Source: Panicum virgatum
Lineage: Eukaryota > Streptophyta > Magnoliopsida > Poales > Poaceae
Direction: 5' to 3'
NCBI RefSeq assembly: GCF_016808335.1
Contig: NC_053142.1
Span: 42,327,674 to 42,391,673, forward strand
Length of the DNA: 64,000 nucleotides
This document shows positions 20,830 to 33,086 of the stretch, one piece after another. Under the pieces are notes generated by a model, which saw only the letters and a list, made by a program, of their open reading frames with translations, was not told the origin of the DNA and made no database searches. The translations under genes were made by a program, and so were the position numbers. The stretch's first letter is position 1, and each line of letters starts with the position of its first letter.

Positions 20830-23800
20830 TCAAGACTCTGGCGCCGGCTCCAAGCCACTGATAACCTTATCAGCAATGGGTTTCATCTCTGCGACATACT
20901 CAGAGAATCGCTCCTCTGAGCAGCCAACAGCAATCCCATCGCCAATAAGGGACAAGTTCGCAGAAGGAAGAAAGGATTTAACTAATCCTAAGGCATGAGC
21001 CAAGTAGTCCCTAGAGGTGTCGGAGAAGAAACTGCTAAGTCGCTGGGGGGCTTCTCGAAGATGATCTAGCAAACTCTTGCCACCAGCATCCTCCTCCTCG
21101 ACCATCCCGATGACTACTTGAGCCGCCGCCTCAAGATCAGCCAGCTGCTGGGCCTTTTGATCACGATCAGCCACCAGCTCCCTGATCTGCTTCATACCGC
21201 TGACCATCTGCTTGTCAGTGTCAGCCTTGATCTGGGTCAGCTTCTCCACAGCATCTGCGTGACGATACATAATATTTTTAAGATCAATCACCAGCTCATC
21301 CCTTTTCAACAATAAGCTTTTAAGCTCTGCCAAAGTAAGGAAAACATGAGCAAAAAAGAAAACTACTCGAAGGACAAGGGCCAAAGAAGGAAAAGAATAC
21401 CTTTCTTCTCCTTGGCAACACCCTTGGCCTTCTCCTACAGCTTGGAGGCCTTGTCCTTCAAAGTAGAATTATCTTGCTCCAAAGATTCTACCCGAGCCTC
21501 CAGAAGCTTGACTTTTTCCGTCTGCTCCCGAGAAGACTTCGCAAGAGCAGCCATCTTCTCAAGTTGCAGTAACTGGTCACCCAACAACTGGAGACCCTCT
21601 CCAGTCCACCGAAGCAACTCGGCCTGCTCAGCGACTTGTTTAGCCAGATTCTATCAACAAAACAAAGTCAAAAAGGAGCACTCGATGACTCAACAAAAGT
21701 ACCCGAGCACAGGAAGTTACTTATAGCTAGAGCAGTATGACAACCCAGAATCTCCTGGGCCACAGCAGTCAATCCCTCGACTGGTTTCTCCACCTCCTGC
21801 TGCGACGACTCCGGCAGGACCAGAGCAGCCTTGGCAGCATCAGAATTCTCCGGCTGGTCCTCGGCCGGTTTGTCTGAAAAACACAAAAGACATTAGCAGA
21901 AACTCGACGAAAAAACCAGTCAACCACATCAAACCACTCACCAGTGCCAGCGGCAGGAGACTCCTTGCCCACCTCCCCAACGACCAGATCCCTCGCTGTT
22001 CCAGCTGCAGAATCAGGCACCCGTTCATCCCCCTTCGGTGGACTGGGAGGCAAACGGACAATTCTCTTAAGGGAATCAAAAATCCCCTTCGCCGATGTAG
22101 CGAAAATGGCCTCTCATGCCATATTTCAATATAATGTTTTGGCGATTGATGACACACACAACACTTGGACTAATATGATTGTTAAGATGACCATTCTTAG
22201 GCTTTTAGGTTCAAGTAATGACAAAGAGAAGATAGGCATAGCTAGGCCCCAAGGGCCGCCCCTCGCGGGTCTCAGGGCAGCGCCCTGAAACCTCTTCGGT
22301 CCAAAGGACAAAGAATTGAAGAGACCGTGAAGAAATCAAGTCAAAACAAACAAGACAGAGACATTTTGCTATCACCGGTTAAACCGATGATGAGCAAATT
22401 GTACTTACCGGTGCAATGAACCCAGAAACTGAGGCTAGGGTTTTGCGTCGGTTGAACCGACGATGAAGATATTGAATACGTCGGTGCAACGGCAGAAGAA
22501 GACCAAGGGAAATGCATACATCGGTTGAACCGATGATACACCAGTCAATTACGTCGGTGTAGTTGTCCAGAGAGTTGGTTTTCGGGAACTCTGGGACAGT
22601 TACATGCACCGGTTAAACTGGCGATGAAGATGCATTCACCGGTTGATTGCATCGGTTGATTAAAGTAGCCATTGAAGTATAACGACTATTTGGAAAAAGG
22701 TGCTCACCGGTTAAACCGGTGATGACACAAAGTGGATCATCGGTTTAACCGGTGATAGAGCTTTTTGTCAGCCACTTTTCCAACGGCTCTTTTGGGGTGT
22801 GTGGGCTATATATACCCCCCAAGGCCGCTTGCTGCATAGGGTTGTACGCCTGAAAAGTTGAAGGAAGTGTTGCCCAAACAAACTAACATCTCCAACCATC
22901 CTAGCAAAGCTTAGTGTCATATTTAGCTTCTGAGAAGCTTTGAGAGAGTGCTTTGTGCACCTATATAGGGATTAGTTCTTGCGAGAGCTCCCTTGAGCAA
23001 AGTCTTGCTGCGGCAAGCAATCGTGTACTCGTCGTGTGACCCTCCGACTTGGTGTGGAGAGGCAACGACACTTTGTGCGGGGAAGGAGACCCCTCTTGGT
23101 GAGAAGCTCCAATAGTGAAGACGGTGCCGTTGGTGACGCTTTGAGCGAGACGGTGGCGGTGGCCTTGTCTTGGTGACTTGGCACCACTTAGCATTTGTTT
23201 GTCGGAAGCCTTGGTGGCGAACGCAAGACGGTGATCAAGCGAAGAGACTTGGACAAGTGGCTGTGGACGTAGGGAGGGACTTGGTGTCCTAACCGAACCA
23301 CGTTAAATCGTGTGTCTTGGTGTCTTCATGGGAGTTTGCATATTCTCTCCCTTATCTCTTTACTTACCGTATTACGTTTCCGCATTTACTCTATCTTGCA
23401 TGCCTTTACTTTCCTAGTTAGTTTGATTAGGATTGGCTATAGGTTGCAAGTCTTTTAGGGGTAAGTAGAGAGTAGCATAGATAAACCTTAGTCATAACTA
23501 GCATGTGTAGGACATATTAGGTTTATCTCATAAAATAGATTGAGCCCTAGGATAGAAAGCGATTAGCGACCCTATTCACCCCCTCCCCCTCTAGAGTCGG
23601 ACACCCCGGTGATCCTTACAGCCGACTCATCAACCCCCAGAGCATCGGGATTGCTACAAAAAGTACTCGACACCTCAGCACAAAAGTGAAGAAAAACAAG
23701 CAGTCGATCAGCAGTGACACTTACTGAGAAGAGTGCTTGAGCACAAATTTCTTCGGTTTAACAAACCTCGGGACCACGCTCTGTCCCGAAGTACTCTGCC

Positions 23801-25233
23801 CCCTAGCAGAGCCGCTCCCACCGGACTCAACCGGCGCAGCAGGAGTCGAGACGGCAGGGCTCACTACGGAACCCACCGCCTGCCTCTTGGAGGGAGAAGA
23901 AGGCCCGAGAAAAAGAAAAGACATCAAGGAAATGCAACAACTCAGAAGGATACCAAGCCGTACTCACCTGTCACTACTCCCAGCAGAGGCGGCGCTCCGC
24001 TTCCGAGTCCTCACAGACTCCACGGACGGCTCATCCGCCGCCCGCTCCTGGACATCCGACACCGTCCGACTTGCTGAAGGACCTGGAAACAAGAATCAAC
24101 TACAATCAATCAAAGATCCAAAGGCAATTTCAAACCAGAATACAAGACAAAAGATGTTAGATCCACACTTGAGTCAGTATGCACCAATGGTGCATCTTCG
24201 AGCAACGGAGGTCTACTCTGATAATTTTCGGGATTAATCTGCACGAAAGACATCAGATCAACTCGACTACTCGACAAAAAGTACTCGACTTAAACTATAG
24301 TCTACCACTCGAAGCAATACCTCTCGAGAATGTCTACCGGCCCGGAACGCCCCAGAAAGACTGGGCCTCCACTCCACATTCTTCAAAAGCGCGGTTACCC
24401 GATTCTCCAAGTCGTCCTCGGAAATCTTCTTCCGAGAATAACGAGTAGGATCCTCCTCACCCGTATACTCGAAGGCGAGATGAACCCGCCGCTGAAGAGG
24501 CTGAACCCTTCGAATGGTCCAGTGCGGCACCACGGATGCACCAGTGATCTGGTGATCCACCTTCAGTTTTTCAATCTCCCCAAGGAGAAAGTTAACCTGG
24601 TCCACCTGACCTCCCCTGGAATTCCAACTCGGCTTCTTCACAGGGGGGCCAAGAGTGCGAGAAGGAAGAGAAGAAGAAAGATTCCTAACATAGAACCACA
24701 TCGACTTCCAGTCGATGACCTTATCACTCAACTCGTAAGGGATATACTGGGTTTTCTTCCCTTGATGGAACTGCAGCCCAGCCCCCCCCCTCGACTACAT
24801 CTATCATCGACTCGCTAGGCTGGGGTTTCAGATGAAAGAAATACTGTAAAAGATCAAAGTGGGGCTCAATCCCCAGAAAGGCTTCACACAGACGAACAAA
24901 AATCGAGATGTGAAGAATAGAGTTAGGGGTCAGATGATGCACCTGAACCCCCCAATGATAAAGAAGACCTAGGAAGAAATCAAAAAAGGGAAAACCGAGG
25001 CCACGAAGAACATGAGGAAGAAAAACGACAGATTCGTTTCCTCCCTCATGAGGAAAAGACCCACCCACGGTTCCACGCCAATGGATCACGTTCCGAGACT
25101 GAAGAAGATGACTCTCAACAAGACTCAAAAGATGGGAGTCGGCGCACTTACTCGACTTCCACTCTTGGATCTCCGCCTCACCAACGGCAGCCTCGTCCAC
25201 CTTCCCCTTCGAAGCAGATCTCTTTGGCGCCAT
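20830..25233 (-). pseudogene. Antisense gene in the gypsy element ('putative gypsy type transposon' protein family)
   Basis: It reads opposite to the element. The N-terminal part (25233 down to about 24780) begins MAPKRSASKGK and contains PHEGGNESVVFLPHVLRGLG and VHHLTPNSILHI. This matches the conserved family Pfam calls Transposase_28, known from antisense frames of grass gypsy elements and of unknown function. A run of nine C at about 24783 marks a frameshift, after which the frame continues with SDKVIDWKSMWFYVRN down to 24267. Further pieces are a Ser/Pro-rich segment (23927-23721), SPPKGDERVPDSAAG near 22030, and a coiled-coil-like C-terminus (21617-21435 and 21315-20830) ending ISGLEPAPES. 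The gene is split by a solo LTR at 22096-23620. Exon borders were not all resolved. Confidence 0.65.
22096..23620 (+). mobile_element. Solo LTR inserted in the antisense gene
   Basis: Starts TGTAGCGAAAATGG, ends GATCCTTACA, and is flanked by GCCGA at 22091-22095 and 23621-23625. The 1,525-bp length, the early TTTTGGCGATTGATGACACA and the terminal CTATTCACCCCCTCCCCCTC resemble LTRs of SIRE/Maximus-type Ty1/copia elements. No interior is present, so it is a solo LTR left by recombination. At 22370-22760 it holds about eight palindromic motifs of the form CGGTTNAACCGRYGATG. The direction is inferred from the TG...CA reading and similarity to known copia LTR ends. Confidence 0.8.
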
Positions 25234-26716
25234 TAGAATGAGTCTCTCTCACCTCACGCTCGGGGGCTAGCGGGGGCTAGTTTCTCACGGCACTCAAGGG
25301 CGAAAGCAGATGAGTTTTGTGACGGCGGAGAAAGAAGAGGAAGCGTGCTAAACCTAGATTTACTGGAACAGTTAAATAAGCAGAGACAGGGGTAGTACGG
25401 TAAATAACAAGAAGCCCAAAGGTCGCGCACCGGCTTCAGAGTTATTTCAGCCAACAAACCGCAGATTTCTCTACAGAAAAAGCGGAACCAGCGCAAAAAA
25501 CGGAAATTTCCTTTCAAGGATTACATTCCAAAACAGGAAAATACAAAGATCTCAAACAGTTTCACCACTCGAAACCACTCGACCTCTACTACAAAGGGGA
25601 CAGCCCAAGGGCTGATACAAAGATACAAAGTTCGTTACTCCTTAAAGGGAGTAACCCAGATACATTCAGGGAGGAAAAGGCTTATTGTAAGAAGATATGG
25701 ATGGATCCAGAACATTGCAAATCCTCTTCTTGCATCTGCTCTTCTCCCTGATAGGTTTTGCAACAAAAACAATGCCATCTCCCCAGAAGCCACTAAAACC
25801 CAGAGAATTACTCCAACAGACCACAAAGGCTTCTGACACGGCTTCCACCATCAACCCACCAGGTGCCAACCAGGATGGCTGTGATGTGAAGAGCGAAGGT
25901 GGCGGCCTGAGAGATAACAAGTGTTTGTGTTGCTCGCAAACACTCTTCTAGCACCTACAAGGACAAATCGAGTACCCTCATCAGGAGGTCGAGTACTTTC
26001 TATTGAAGAACTCCACTTGGAACCCATGGCTATATCTGCAAGAATGAAGATCCAAACTCAGCGGACCCCGATTAAATAGAGGAAGCAGCAGAGCCACGAC
26101 CCAGCCCATGCCATCCAAGAAAGCAGGAGGACTCACAGGCGAAACAGAAAGGATTCCATGGCAGTACACGCCACGTGGAGCCACGAGCGCACAGTACACC
26201 ACACTGCCACCTTTTCAGAAGATTCGCTGCAGCACTGATGAGCTCAGAAAGATTGTAGAGGACACGATATTATCTCCTGGACCCTTAACCCCAAATCACG
26301 GATTCGAACTCAAGGCTCGGGGGCTGCTGGATACGTGTCATAAATGGCAACTTTTTTCGAAAAAAGTTCCAAACTTCAGACGAGAGATCAAAGAACCCGG
26401 AAAACCGAGTTGATCCTTAGCCTGATTCATCAAATCAAACTAAGGCTCGGGGGCTACTCCATTTGGAGCACGAGTACATCGCACACCATACATACAGATT
26501 CGGGACTTGAGCACGTCATAGCCTCGATGCAGCCGAAGAAGCACTCGGAAGATTACTCGAAATAATCGATGGACTCCGAAGATGGACAGTTTCTTCCAGA
26601 AGCACTCGAAGCTCTCGATCATGCGGACGAAACTCCAGGAGCTCTCGAAGTACCCGACGGACATCTTCAGAAGCGCTCAATGCCCGCAGGACTTTACTAC
26701 GAAGAGCTCGGGGGCT
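25234..26716. other. 3' non-coding part of the gypsy element
   Basis: Between the start of the antisense gene and the right LTR. GCTCGGGGGC-type G-rich words recur (about 26315, 26448 and 26706), the last as polypurine tract. No gene is seen. Confidence 0.5.
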
Positions 26717-27133
26717 TTTCAGACCCGTGACAGCGGGACTGCCCACGGGCACAGAATATCCTATAGTAGGGAGTAGTACATGGCTATACCCTACCTTTTT
26801 TGTATCTACCCGAATAGGAGTAGAACTAGTCGCAAGTCTCGGGAACTAGCCGAACCCCTCGGACTAGAATCCTAACAGAACTCGACTAGGTTTTCCATGT
26901 AACCCTGTTCCCCCAGATCATATAAGGGCGAGCAGGGACCCCTCCAAAACATCGAACAATACTAGAGGGAATACAAACCACCACACAGGACGTAGGGTAT
27001 TACGCTCCGGTGGCCTGAACCTGTCTAAATCCTTGTGTTCCTTGCACCATCGCGTTCTGATCTCGGCGAGTCTCTACTCATAACCACTCTCCTCGGGATA
27101 CCCCTCGGAGAACCTGACGGTAAAACACCGACA
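26717..27133 (+). repeat. 3' LTR of the 16.2-27.1 kb element
   Basis: Partner of 16213-16629; its first bases are TTTCAGACCC instead of TGTCAGACCC. Confidence 0.88.
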
Positions 27134-27138
27134 GGGCT

Positions 27139-27794
27139 GGCTACATTTGAGATGAAGGGGCCCTCACTATGGATTGCAACGGGGCTATACCCGCCAAGGA
27201 ATGAGCAGACCTTCTGCTCCTCGCATGTGCATAAACGGTCTGTCCCCGTACCCGCTCGCGGGGGAGGATTTTTCCCATCCCCATCCTCGAGCGGGGATCA
27301 TGCACCCCGTTCCCGAAATATCCCCAAAAACATTACACTATTATGCAGGTTAATATATTAAAAAAATAAGAAAACAAGAAGAGAACCAACATAGCGACTA
27401 AAATCTGTTCTAAGAAAAGAAAACGAGAAGAGAACTAACATAGAGATTAAATGATGTTCACATCATCAAATGCCCACATTGCTAAACTAAAACCATTAAC
27501 AACAGTTCAAGTTACAGACTTCTGAAGTTTTGCTCATCTACTGACCGACAACGATTCAAAACAAGCATCAAGTTTATGGCGGCAAGTCCGCCAAAAGAAA
27601 AATTAGTGTCATCACACATTAGCCATCACAACAAGGTTACATAAATAGTTCATTCGGAACTGAGTGAGCACATTGCACTTGGACGTGGCACGCCATCTTG
27701 ATTAGATAGGGCTAACAATCCAAGCTTCAGGTCATGAAACACTCTATTGTCCTACAATTAAATTGCACATTGATTAGATAGGGCTAACCAATTA
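27139..27794. other. Intergenic region with degraded repeat fragments
   Basis: A piece with CCCATCCCCATCCTCGAGCG and two similar stretches around AACAAGAAGAGAACCAACAT (27373 and 27428). ATTAGATAGGGCTAAC occurs twice (27699 and 27774). No gene is seen. Confidence 0.4.
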
Positions 27795-27902
27795 CCCCCT
27801 CCATTCCAAATTATAATTCATTTATTTTTTATCCAAAAAAAGATGAGTGCTTAAATTTAGAGTTAAAAAAGCCAAATGAATTATAATTTGGAATGGAATG
27901 AG
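27795..27902. mobile_element. Stowaway MITE, 108 bp
   Basis: CCCCTCCATTCCAAATTATA at the left is mirrored by TATAATTTGGAATGG at the right; TA at 27793-27794 and 27903-27904. Confidence 0.85.
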
Positions 27903-27963
27903 TAAGTCTACCACTATCCACCCTACTCACATGTCACGACATAAACTAAACTACTCACATGTA

Positions 27964-28175
27964 CTCCCTCCATCCCAAACCCAAAAAACAAGCCATCCTA
28001 AGAATTTTAGGACGGATTAATAAGAAGGTAAATGATCATATTTGCTTCTATTTATTACCTATATTTGGCAGTAGTTGATTTTTGTATACATATGCACTTT
28101 CTAAATAGGGTAAGATGACCTATTTTTTTGGGATATTTTGAATCCTAGAGTGACTTGTTTTTTAGATAGATGGAG
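27964..28175. mobile_element. Stowaway MITE, about 212 bp
   Basis: Left end TACTCCCTCCATCCCAAA with CAAGCCATCCTAAGA. The right end carries TTTTTTTGGGATATTTTGAA and ATGGAG. The TA duplication is intact on the left and mutated on the right. Confidence 0.75.
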
Positions 28176-28236
28176 TCGTGTACAGATGGAGTGCTGACTC
28201 GATTGTCAAAAAAATCCAGCTTGGCTTTATTTAATA

Positions 28237-28423
28237 CTCCCATCACCCTACAATGCGGCTTTATTTAGATTTGTCCTAAATCAAGCATTTTTAATTTTAA
28301 CTATAAAAATAATTCTGACAAATTCATCCTGAAACCAGTTATCATAATTTTTGAATTGAAATAAATTATTTTTGAAGCTATCATTGACTGATAAAGCTAA
28401 ATGTAGCTATGTTTTAGGGTGGA
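28237..28423. mobile_element. Stowaway-like MITE shared by both duplication arms
   Basis: CTCCCATCACCCTACAATG at one end, TGTTTTAGGGTGGA at the other, flanked by TA. A rearranged relative lies at the outer end of the right arm, ending at 45462 (GGGCGAAGGGAG before TA). Confidence 0.65.
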
Positions 28424-29449
28424 TAAAATATTGATTAACTTTCTGTTTGTTATTTGGCGGTATAAGTAAAACTCTGAAACTGAAACTATGCACGCAGCTA
28501 CCACTGCCTTTTTTTTAGAAAATAAAATGACTCACGTGCTTCACGTGGTTGATTGGTGGTGTGTCCGAAGGAGCTGCAAGAGACAGCATCCAACCACAGT
28601 ATTTCTTCGTCTTTAGCGATCACATCACCATTCGTCACATTAACTGAGTGGAAAACTAGTACCATGATCTGTCGATCCATCACTCGCCAGCTACCATGGC
28701 ACTATACACGGCCCCCCTGGATCGCTTTATTAAGAGGAGCAGTGTACGTGAATGTTTGCATCCTTAAAATAGTTAACTATTTTATTTTAAATTTAAATAA
28801 ATATTTAAAAGGTGCTATTTATTTATTGGTAGTCGACGCGCGAACGAGATAATTACAGTGACTTCATCAACTTCAAGATCTGCTTATACAAGTAGAGTTG
28901 GATGCTTACATTCATAAGAGTGAGTATGATACTGTATATGCGTGTATGTGATCGTTTAAGTCTGCACTATGTTTTGCAAAACGAAAAAAAATTCAAGTGA
29001 TTTCTAATTATTTGATCGTTCACAAAGCAAAATCGATTTTCATCATGGTTTCCATACTTTCCAATTTCCATGATGATCAAATGCCCAATTCACATGGAGA
29101 ATCATCTAGTTCCTTTAGTCGTCGCTATTTTTTCTAGCAGTATATCTCGAGATCTGTCAGTTCAGTCTCTCAGAATCGCTCATAAATATAGAATGATGTG
29201 TAGATATTTATAGAGGTGAGTGCATACAAATGAATTTATAGAGGTGGAAGTGCATCATTATATGGGGGCATCTGCTCTATATCCTGTTTTAAAGAGAAAA
29301 CATTACTTTCAGAAAAAGGAAAATGGCGTCTGCTACTACCATGGGTGTTTGATTGTATCAAGCGTTCGTCAGGTCGCAACACGCGACACAGGAGTAGCGA
29401 CAACGTCGTTACCTACCGAGAGAAGTAGAGAACCCATCTTCGCGGCCGA

Positions 29450-29461
29450 CCTTAAATATTT
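29450..29461 (+). promoter_or_regulatory. Probable TATA-like box of UGT gene 3
   Basis: CTTAAATATTTC about 90 bp before the start codon. The same box with the same flank (CCCATCTTCGCGGCC) is kept upstream of UGT gene 4 at 44402-44413. Confidence 0.5.
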
Positions 29462-29545
29462 CGTCGCGGGGCTGCTGCGGCGGGACCGCAGCCTTGAAGC
29501 GACAAGCGACATCCTGCCCTGGGAGCGACAGAAGCCACCCACCTC

Positions 29546-30943
29546 ATGGAGTCGCCGGTCGCCGTCGCCGTCGTCCCGTTCCCCGCGCAGGGCCACCTCA
29601 ACCAGCTGCTCCACCTGGCACTGCACCTCGCCTCGCGCGGCCTGCCCGTGCACTTCGCGGCGCCCGCGGAGCACGTCCGCCAGGCCAAGGCGCGCCTCCA
29701 CGGCTGGGGCGCCGGCGCCCTCCGCGGCATCGAGTTCCACGAGCTCGCCATCTCCGAGTACGAATCCCCGCCCCCCGACCCCGCCGCGGACTCGCCCTAC
29801 CCCTCCCACCTCCTGCCTCTGTTCGAGGCGTTCGTCGCCGACGCGCCCGCCGCTGTCGCGGCCCTCCTCCGCGGGATCTCCGCCTCCCACCGCCGCGTCG
29901 TCGTCCTCTACGACGTCATGACCGCCTTCGCCGCGGAGGAGGCCGCGCGGCTGCCCAACGGCGAGGGGTTCGCGTTCCACTGCACCGCCGCGTCGATCCT
30001 CGCCAGCGGGTTGGATTTGGGTGGAGGGCTCCAGCTGCGGATGCGCGATGCGCACGGCTTCGACGACATCCCACCCCATGGCTTCGTGACCGGCAAGCAC
30101 CTGGAGTTCGTCTTCAAGCAGGCCAGATGCCACCAAACGATCCCGTCCAGCGCCGGTGTCATCATGAACACGTCCCGCGCGCTAGAGGGTGAGTTCATCG
30201 ACTTCGTGACCCAGGTGCTCGGCGCCGCCGGCAAGAAGGTCTTCTCGATCGGGCCGCTGAACCCGGTGGTGGACGCGAACGCGTCCGAGCAGGTAGCAAA
30301 GCGGCACGGGTGCCTTGACTGGCTCGACAAGCAGCCGGCCGCATCCGTGCTCTACGTGTCGTTCGGCTCGGTATCCTCGCTGCGCGGAGAGCAGATCGAG
30401 GAGCTCGCGGCGGCGCTGCGCGACAGCAAGCAGCGGTTCATCTGGGTTCTGCGCGACGCCGACCGCGGCAACGTGTTCGCGGACTCCGGCGAGAGCCGGC
30501 ACGCCAAGTTCATGTCCGAGTTCACCAAGCAGACGGAGGGAACAGGGCTGCTGATCACCGACTGGGCGCCGCAGCTGGAGATCCTCGCCCACCCCGCCAC
30601 GGCGGCGTTCCTGAGCCACTGCGGCTGGAACTCCACCATGGAGAGCATGAGCTACGGGAAGCCCATCCTGGCGTGGCCCATGCACTCGGACCAGGCGTGG
30701 GACGCCGAGCTGGTGTGCAAGTATCTCAAGACCGGCTTCCTGGTGAGGCCATGTGAGAAGCACGCCGAGGTGATTCCGGCGGCAGAAATACGGGAGGTGA
30801 TCGAGAAGATTTTAGTCTCCGAGGAAGGGCTCGCGGTGCGGCAGCGTGCAGTGGCGCTCGGCGAGGCTGTCCGCGCGTCCGTGGCTACGGGCGGGTCATC
30901 CCAAAAGGAACTCGAGGACTTCGTTGCTCACATCACAAGGTAA
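29546..30943 (+). CDS. UGT gene 3: cis-zeatin O-glucosyltransferase-like UDP-glycosyltransferase (UGT93 family)
   Basis: Single-exon frame of 465 aa beginning [20 protein letters not shown]. Catalytic His 17 and Asp 123 ([11 protein letters not shown]) are present. [13 protein letters not shown] precedes the PSPG box at about 340-383 (WAPQLEIL...[16 protein letters not shown]...HSDQ), again ending in Gln. By homology it is a cytosolic UDP-glucose-dependent cytokinin O-glucosyltransferase. It is the inverted-duplicate twin of UGT gene 4. The last 260 or so residues differ at only a few places (for instance VTQVLG versus VTQLLG, and AAEIREV versus AADIREV). Residues about 145-205, part of the acceptor pocket, differ strongly and by a two-residue gap. 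No frame break is seen. Confidence 0.85.
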   Translation: MESPVAVAVVPFPAQGHLNQLLHLALHLASRGLPVHFAAPAEHVRQAKARLHGWGAGALRGIEFHELAISEYESPPPDPAADSPYPSHLLPLFEAFVADAPAAVAALLRGISASHRRVVVLYDVMTAFAAEEAARLPNGEGFAFHCTAASILASGLDLGGGLQLRMRDAHGFDDIPPHGFVTGKHLEFVFKQARCHQTIPSSAGVIMNTSRALEGEFIDFVTQVLGAAGKKVFSIGPLNPVVDANASEQVAKRHGCLDWLDKQPAASVLYVSFGSVSSLRGEQIEELAAALRDSKQRFIWVLRDADRGNVFADSGESRHAKFMSEFTKQTEGTGLLITDWAPQLEILAHPATAAFLSHCGWNSTMESMSYGKPILAWPMHSDQAWDAELVCKYLKTGFLVRPCEKHAEVIPAAEIREVIEKILVSEEGLAVRQRAVALGEAVRASVATGGSSQKELEDFVAHITR

Positions 30944-31215
30944 GAGGTCCAAGAATGGCAGGAACGTTTGGTGTATCACTTTGAATTTCAATTCTATTTC
31001 TTTCCTGAAAAGAAGCTGGAGACTGTTTCTGTACAAGTGGTAACTATAGAAAATAAACGATTGTACCAAATAAATTTGAGCTCCCGTTTCAAACAAGCAA
31101 GTATCAGTACATTATTGCTCCTTCCTGATAGCGTGCGAGAGTGATATAATGGCAATGTGTGCGGCAGTGCGAGGTTCTATTTGGATGGGTTAAAGTTAAG
31201 TGCTAAATGAGATCT

Positions 31216-32748
31216 GTCATTACTCATGGGAATGGATCATCATCCAAAATCCAATTAATGATATCCAATCAGCATCCGATTGAAGTTATGTTAACATCCA
31301 GTCCAATCCTATCTACTAGTCGTCACCATCCAATCCTGTCCAATCCAATCTCACATACGTAATTATCCATCCAATTGATCCAATTCCCACTTGAACAAGG
31401 AGGAGGCCTCGACCAGCCAACGCTCGACGATATCGTCCAGGACCTAGAATAGAGCAGAATCCTCTTCTCTGCAGTGCACAGTTATTGCATCGTCCACTCT
31501 CCTAGAATCCCTGCGCCAGTCGTTTCAGCTCCCTTGAATCGATGAGCGACAGCGATGTACACTACCTTTGCCCTTTGGTTGGGCCATCGCCAACCACCAT
31601 GTCGATGCATGGCTACTTCCCGCGCCAGGTTGGATGAGACCGGTTCGAGATGGACGAGGCCTTCCTCGGCGCCTGCTTTAGATAGCTCCAGTGCGAGGGA
31701 GTCTTCACCGTCGGCGGCCATGGCGACACCGAGGCGTTCCAGGTGAGCTCGAATTGTGGCGCCTTCGAAGGCACTCGCGTTCTTAAGCTCGGGAACGGGG
31801 GACGCGTACGACGCTGCCCTCGCTTGCGTTCACCAAGGAGCTAGACGAGGGCTGTCATACACATATGAAGGAGGTTGCCGAGCAGCTTGAGGCTTAGCGG
31901 CCGGCGGCTGTTTGTCCGTCTGAAATGGCACAATCCAATAAGGCTATATTTTTTTATCCAATAGAATCCAATCCTATTGAGTCTAAAGCAACTGGATGTC
32001 CATGTACAGTTATATCCAAATCCAATAGAATCCAAGTGCCAAAGTCCAATTAGATTTGGATTTAGTCCAATCCAGTCTCAGGAGTATCTGTCATGAGATC
32101 GCCCCCCACGACCGGCCACATTCCTCGTCTCCAGCGGCTCCCACCTCCGGCCATCGCCACGCTTTACTTCCTACACCTCTGTCCTGGTCTTTGCCCACTA
32201 GTTGGCTACCCAACCACCGGCGGCCAGTGGCGCTCCAACGCCTTGCCGCACTGCCCCTGAGCCCACCATAATCCCCAGGCTTCCCTGCTGCCCTCCACTC
32301 TTGTTCTGGTCCGGCGGTGATAGATCCCAGCCACTCCGAGCCTCTCCCTCTCCCCAAAAACAGCCGGTGGTGCGAGGAGGAAGATGAATAGGTACTTTGG
32401 GCCACTTGCCGCATAGAGATCTGAGCTTCTTCTATAGATCTATTGCACTCGCACAGCTTGGGGGGGGGGGGGGGGTCGGGGTCGGTTTCTAGGCGTGTTG
32501 GTGCCGATTCTGAGCTTTTGGAGGCAGAAGCAAGCACCTATTACAGAACAATGAAAGTCTCATATTGATCTGGAGGATTACTTAGTTACGTTTAAGCTGT
32601 TCGGCTGCACTGAATCCAGTTGACTGGGCTGCTCCATGCTGGCTGTAGCTGAGGATGGGCTGCTAGTTGGCTGCAGCTACTGCTGCAGCCTAGCCATCCA
32701 TTGGCCAGCCAATATGGAGAAGCGTGCACCTATTGCAGAAGATCGTAA
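31216..32748. other. Intergenic region rich in ATCCAAT words
   Basis: ATCCAAT and close variants recur at about 31245-31395 and 31925-32085, a pattern of subterminal repeats in some hAT-like elements; no clear TIR was fixed. A 16-bp G run is at 32460-32475. The frames at about 31480-31750 and 32090-32540 are compositional and unsupported. Confidence 0.4.
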
Positions 32749-33025
32749 GAGCAAGGATAATGCACCTGCTGGCCGGCGACTCGCGCTCTAGCTCACCCGA
32801 GCTGCCAAGCTGGTGATGTAGTGGCGGGCTCCAACGCCATTAATGCTCTTTGTGTTGCAGCTGTAGCGTGAACGAATGAGAATTGTAGGAGTGCTTATAC
32901 GCCTGCTTGAGCTAGCGACTGGCGAGTCGCTAACCTCCTCTCTCTTCTCCTGTCTCTTCGCTAGCTATACTTTTTTTCTGACATATCCTGAGTCGTCCGC
33001 TTACTCGGCATTATCATACTTGATC
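32749..33025. mobile_element. Tourist-like MITE (TAA target duplication)
   Basis: Ends GAGCAAGGATAATGC and CATTATCATACTTGATC are inverted. TAA flanks at 32746-32748 and 33026-33028. Same family as the element at 12610. Confidence 0.8.
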
Positions 33026-33086
33026 TAAATTTCGGATTGACTTGCAGGATTAGTTAATGTGCGTGTGATAGATTCCTAGAGACATT

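Larger units (their letters stand above)
16213..27133 (+). mobile_element. Non-autonomous gypsy-type LTR retrotransposon with an antisense gene
   Basis: Two 417-bp LTRs (16213-16629 and 26717-27133) are flanked by GGGCT at 16208-16212 and 27134-27138. A primer-binding site follows the left LTR, and a G-rich tract GCTCGGGGGC precedes the right one. The interior holds decayed gag, two tandem-repeat blocks and a long antisense gene, but no protease, reverse transcriptase or integrase motif. The LTRs differ at roughly 20-25 positions by eye, and the right LTR has lost its TG start, so the insertion is older than the one at 3938. Layout and antisense gene recall the rice RIRE2/Dasheng kind of element; that family placement is inference. 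Confidence 0.85.
28237..31215 (+). repeat. Left arm of a large inverted duplication carrying UGT gene 3
   Basis: Homologous, in opposite orientation, to 42535-45462. Matching landmarks in order are a MITE (28237), the ACTGCCTTTT...CGTGCTTCACGTGGTTG block (28505-28610), ACGTGAATGTTTGCATCC (28747), CACAAAGCAAA (29020), the TTAAATATTT promoter box, the UGT gene, and the 3' flank to AAAGTTAAGTGCTAAAT at about 31193. Upstream parts are patchy; the gene's 3' half and 3' flank are nearly identical. Confidence 0.85.

Noticed and set aside
31482..31746. Short frames upstream of the ATCCAAT-rich region
   Set aside because: No start context, homology or splice structure; not supportable as a gene.
32091..32537. 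148-codon minus-strand frame
   Set aside because: Low-complexity Arg/Gly/Ser composition, reading through a G run, with no recognisable domain.
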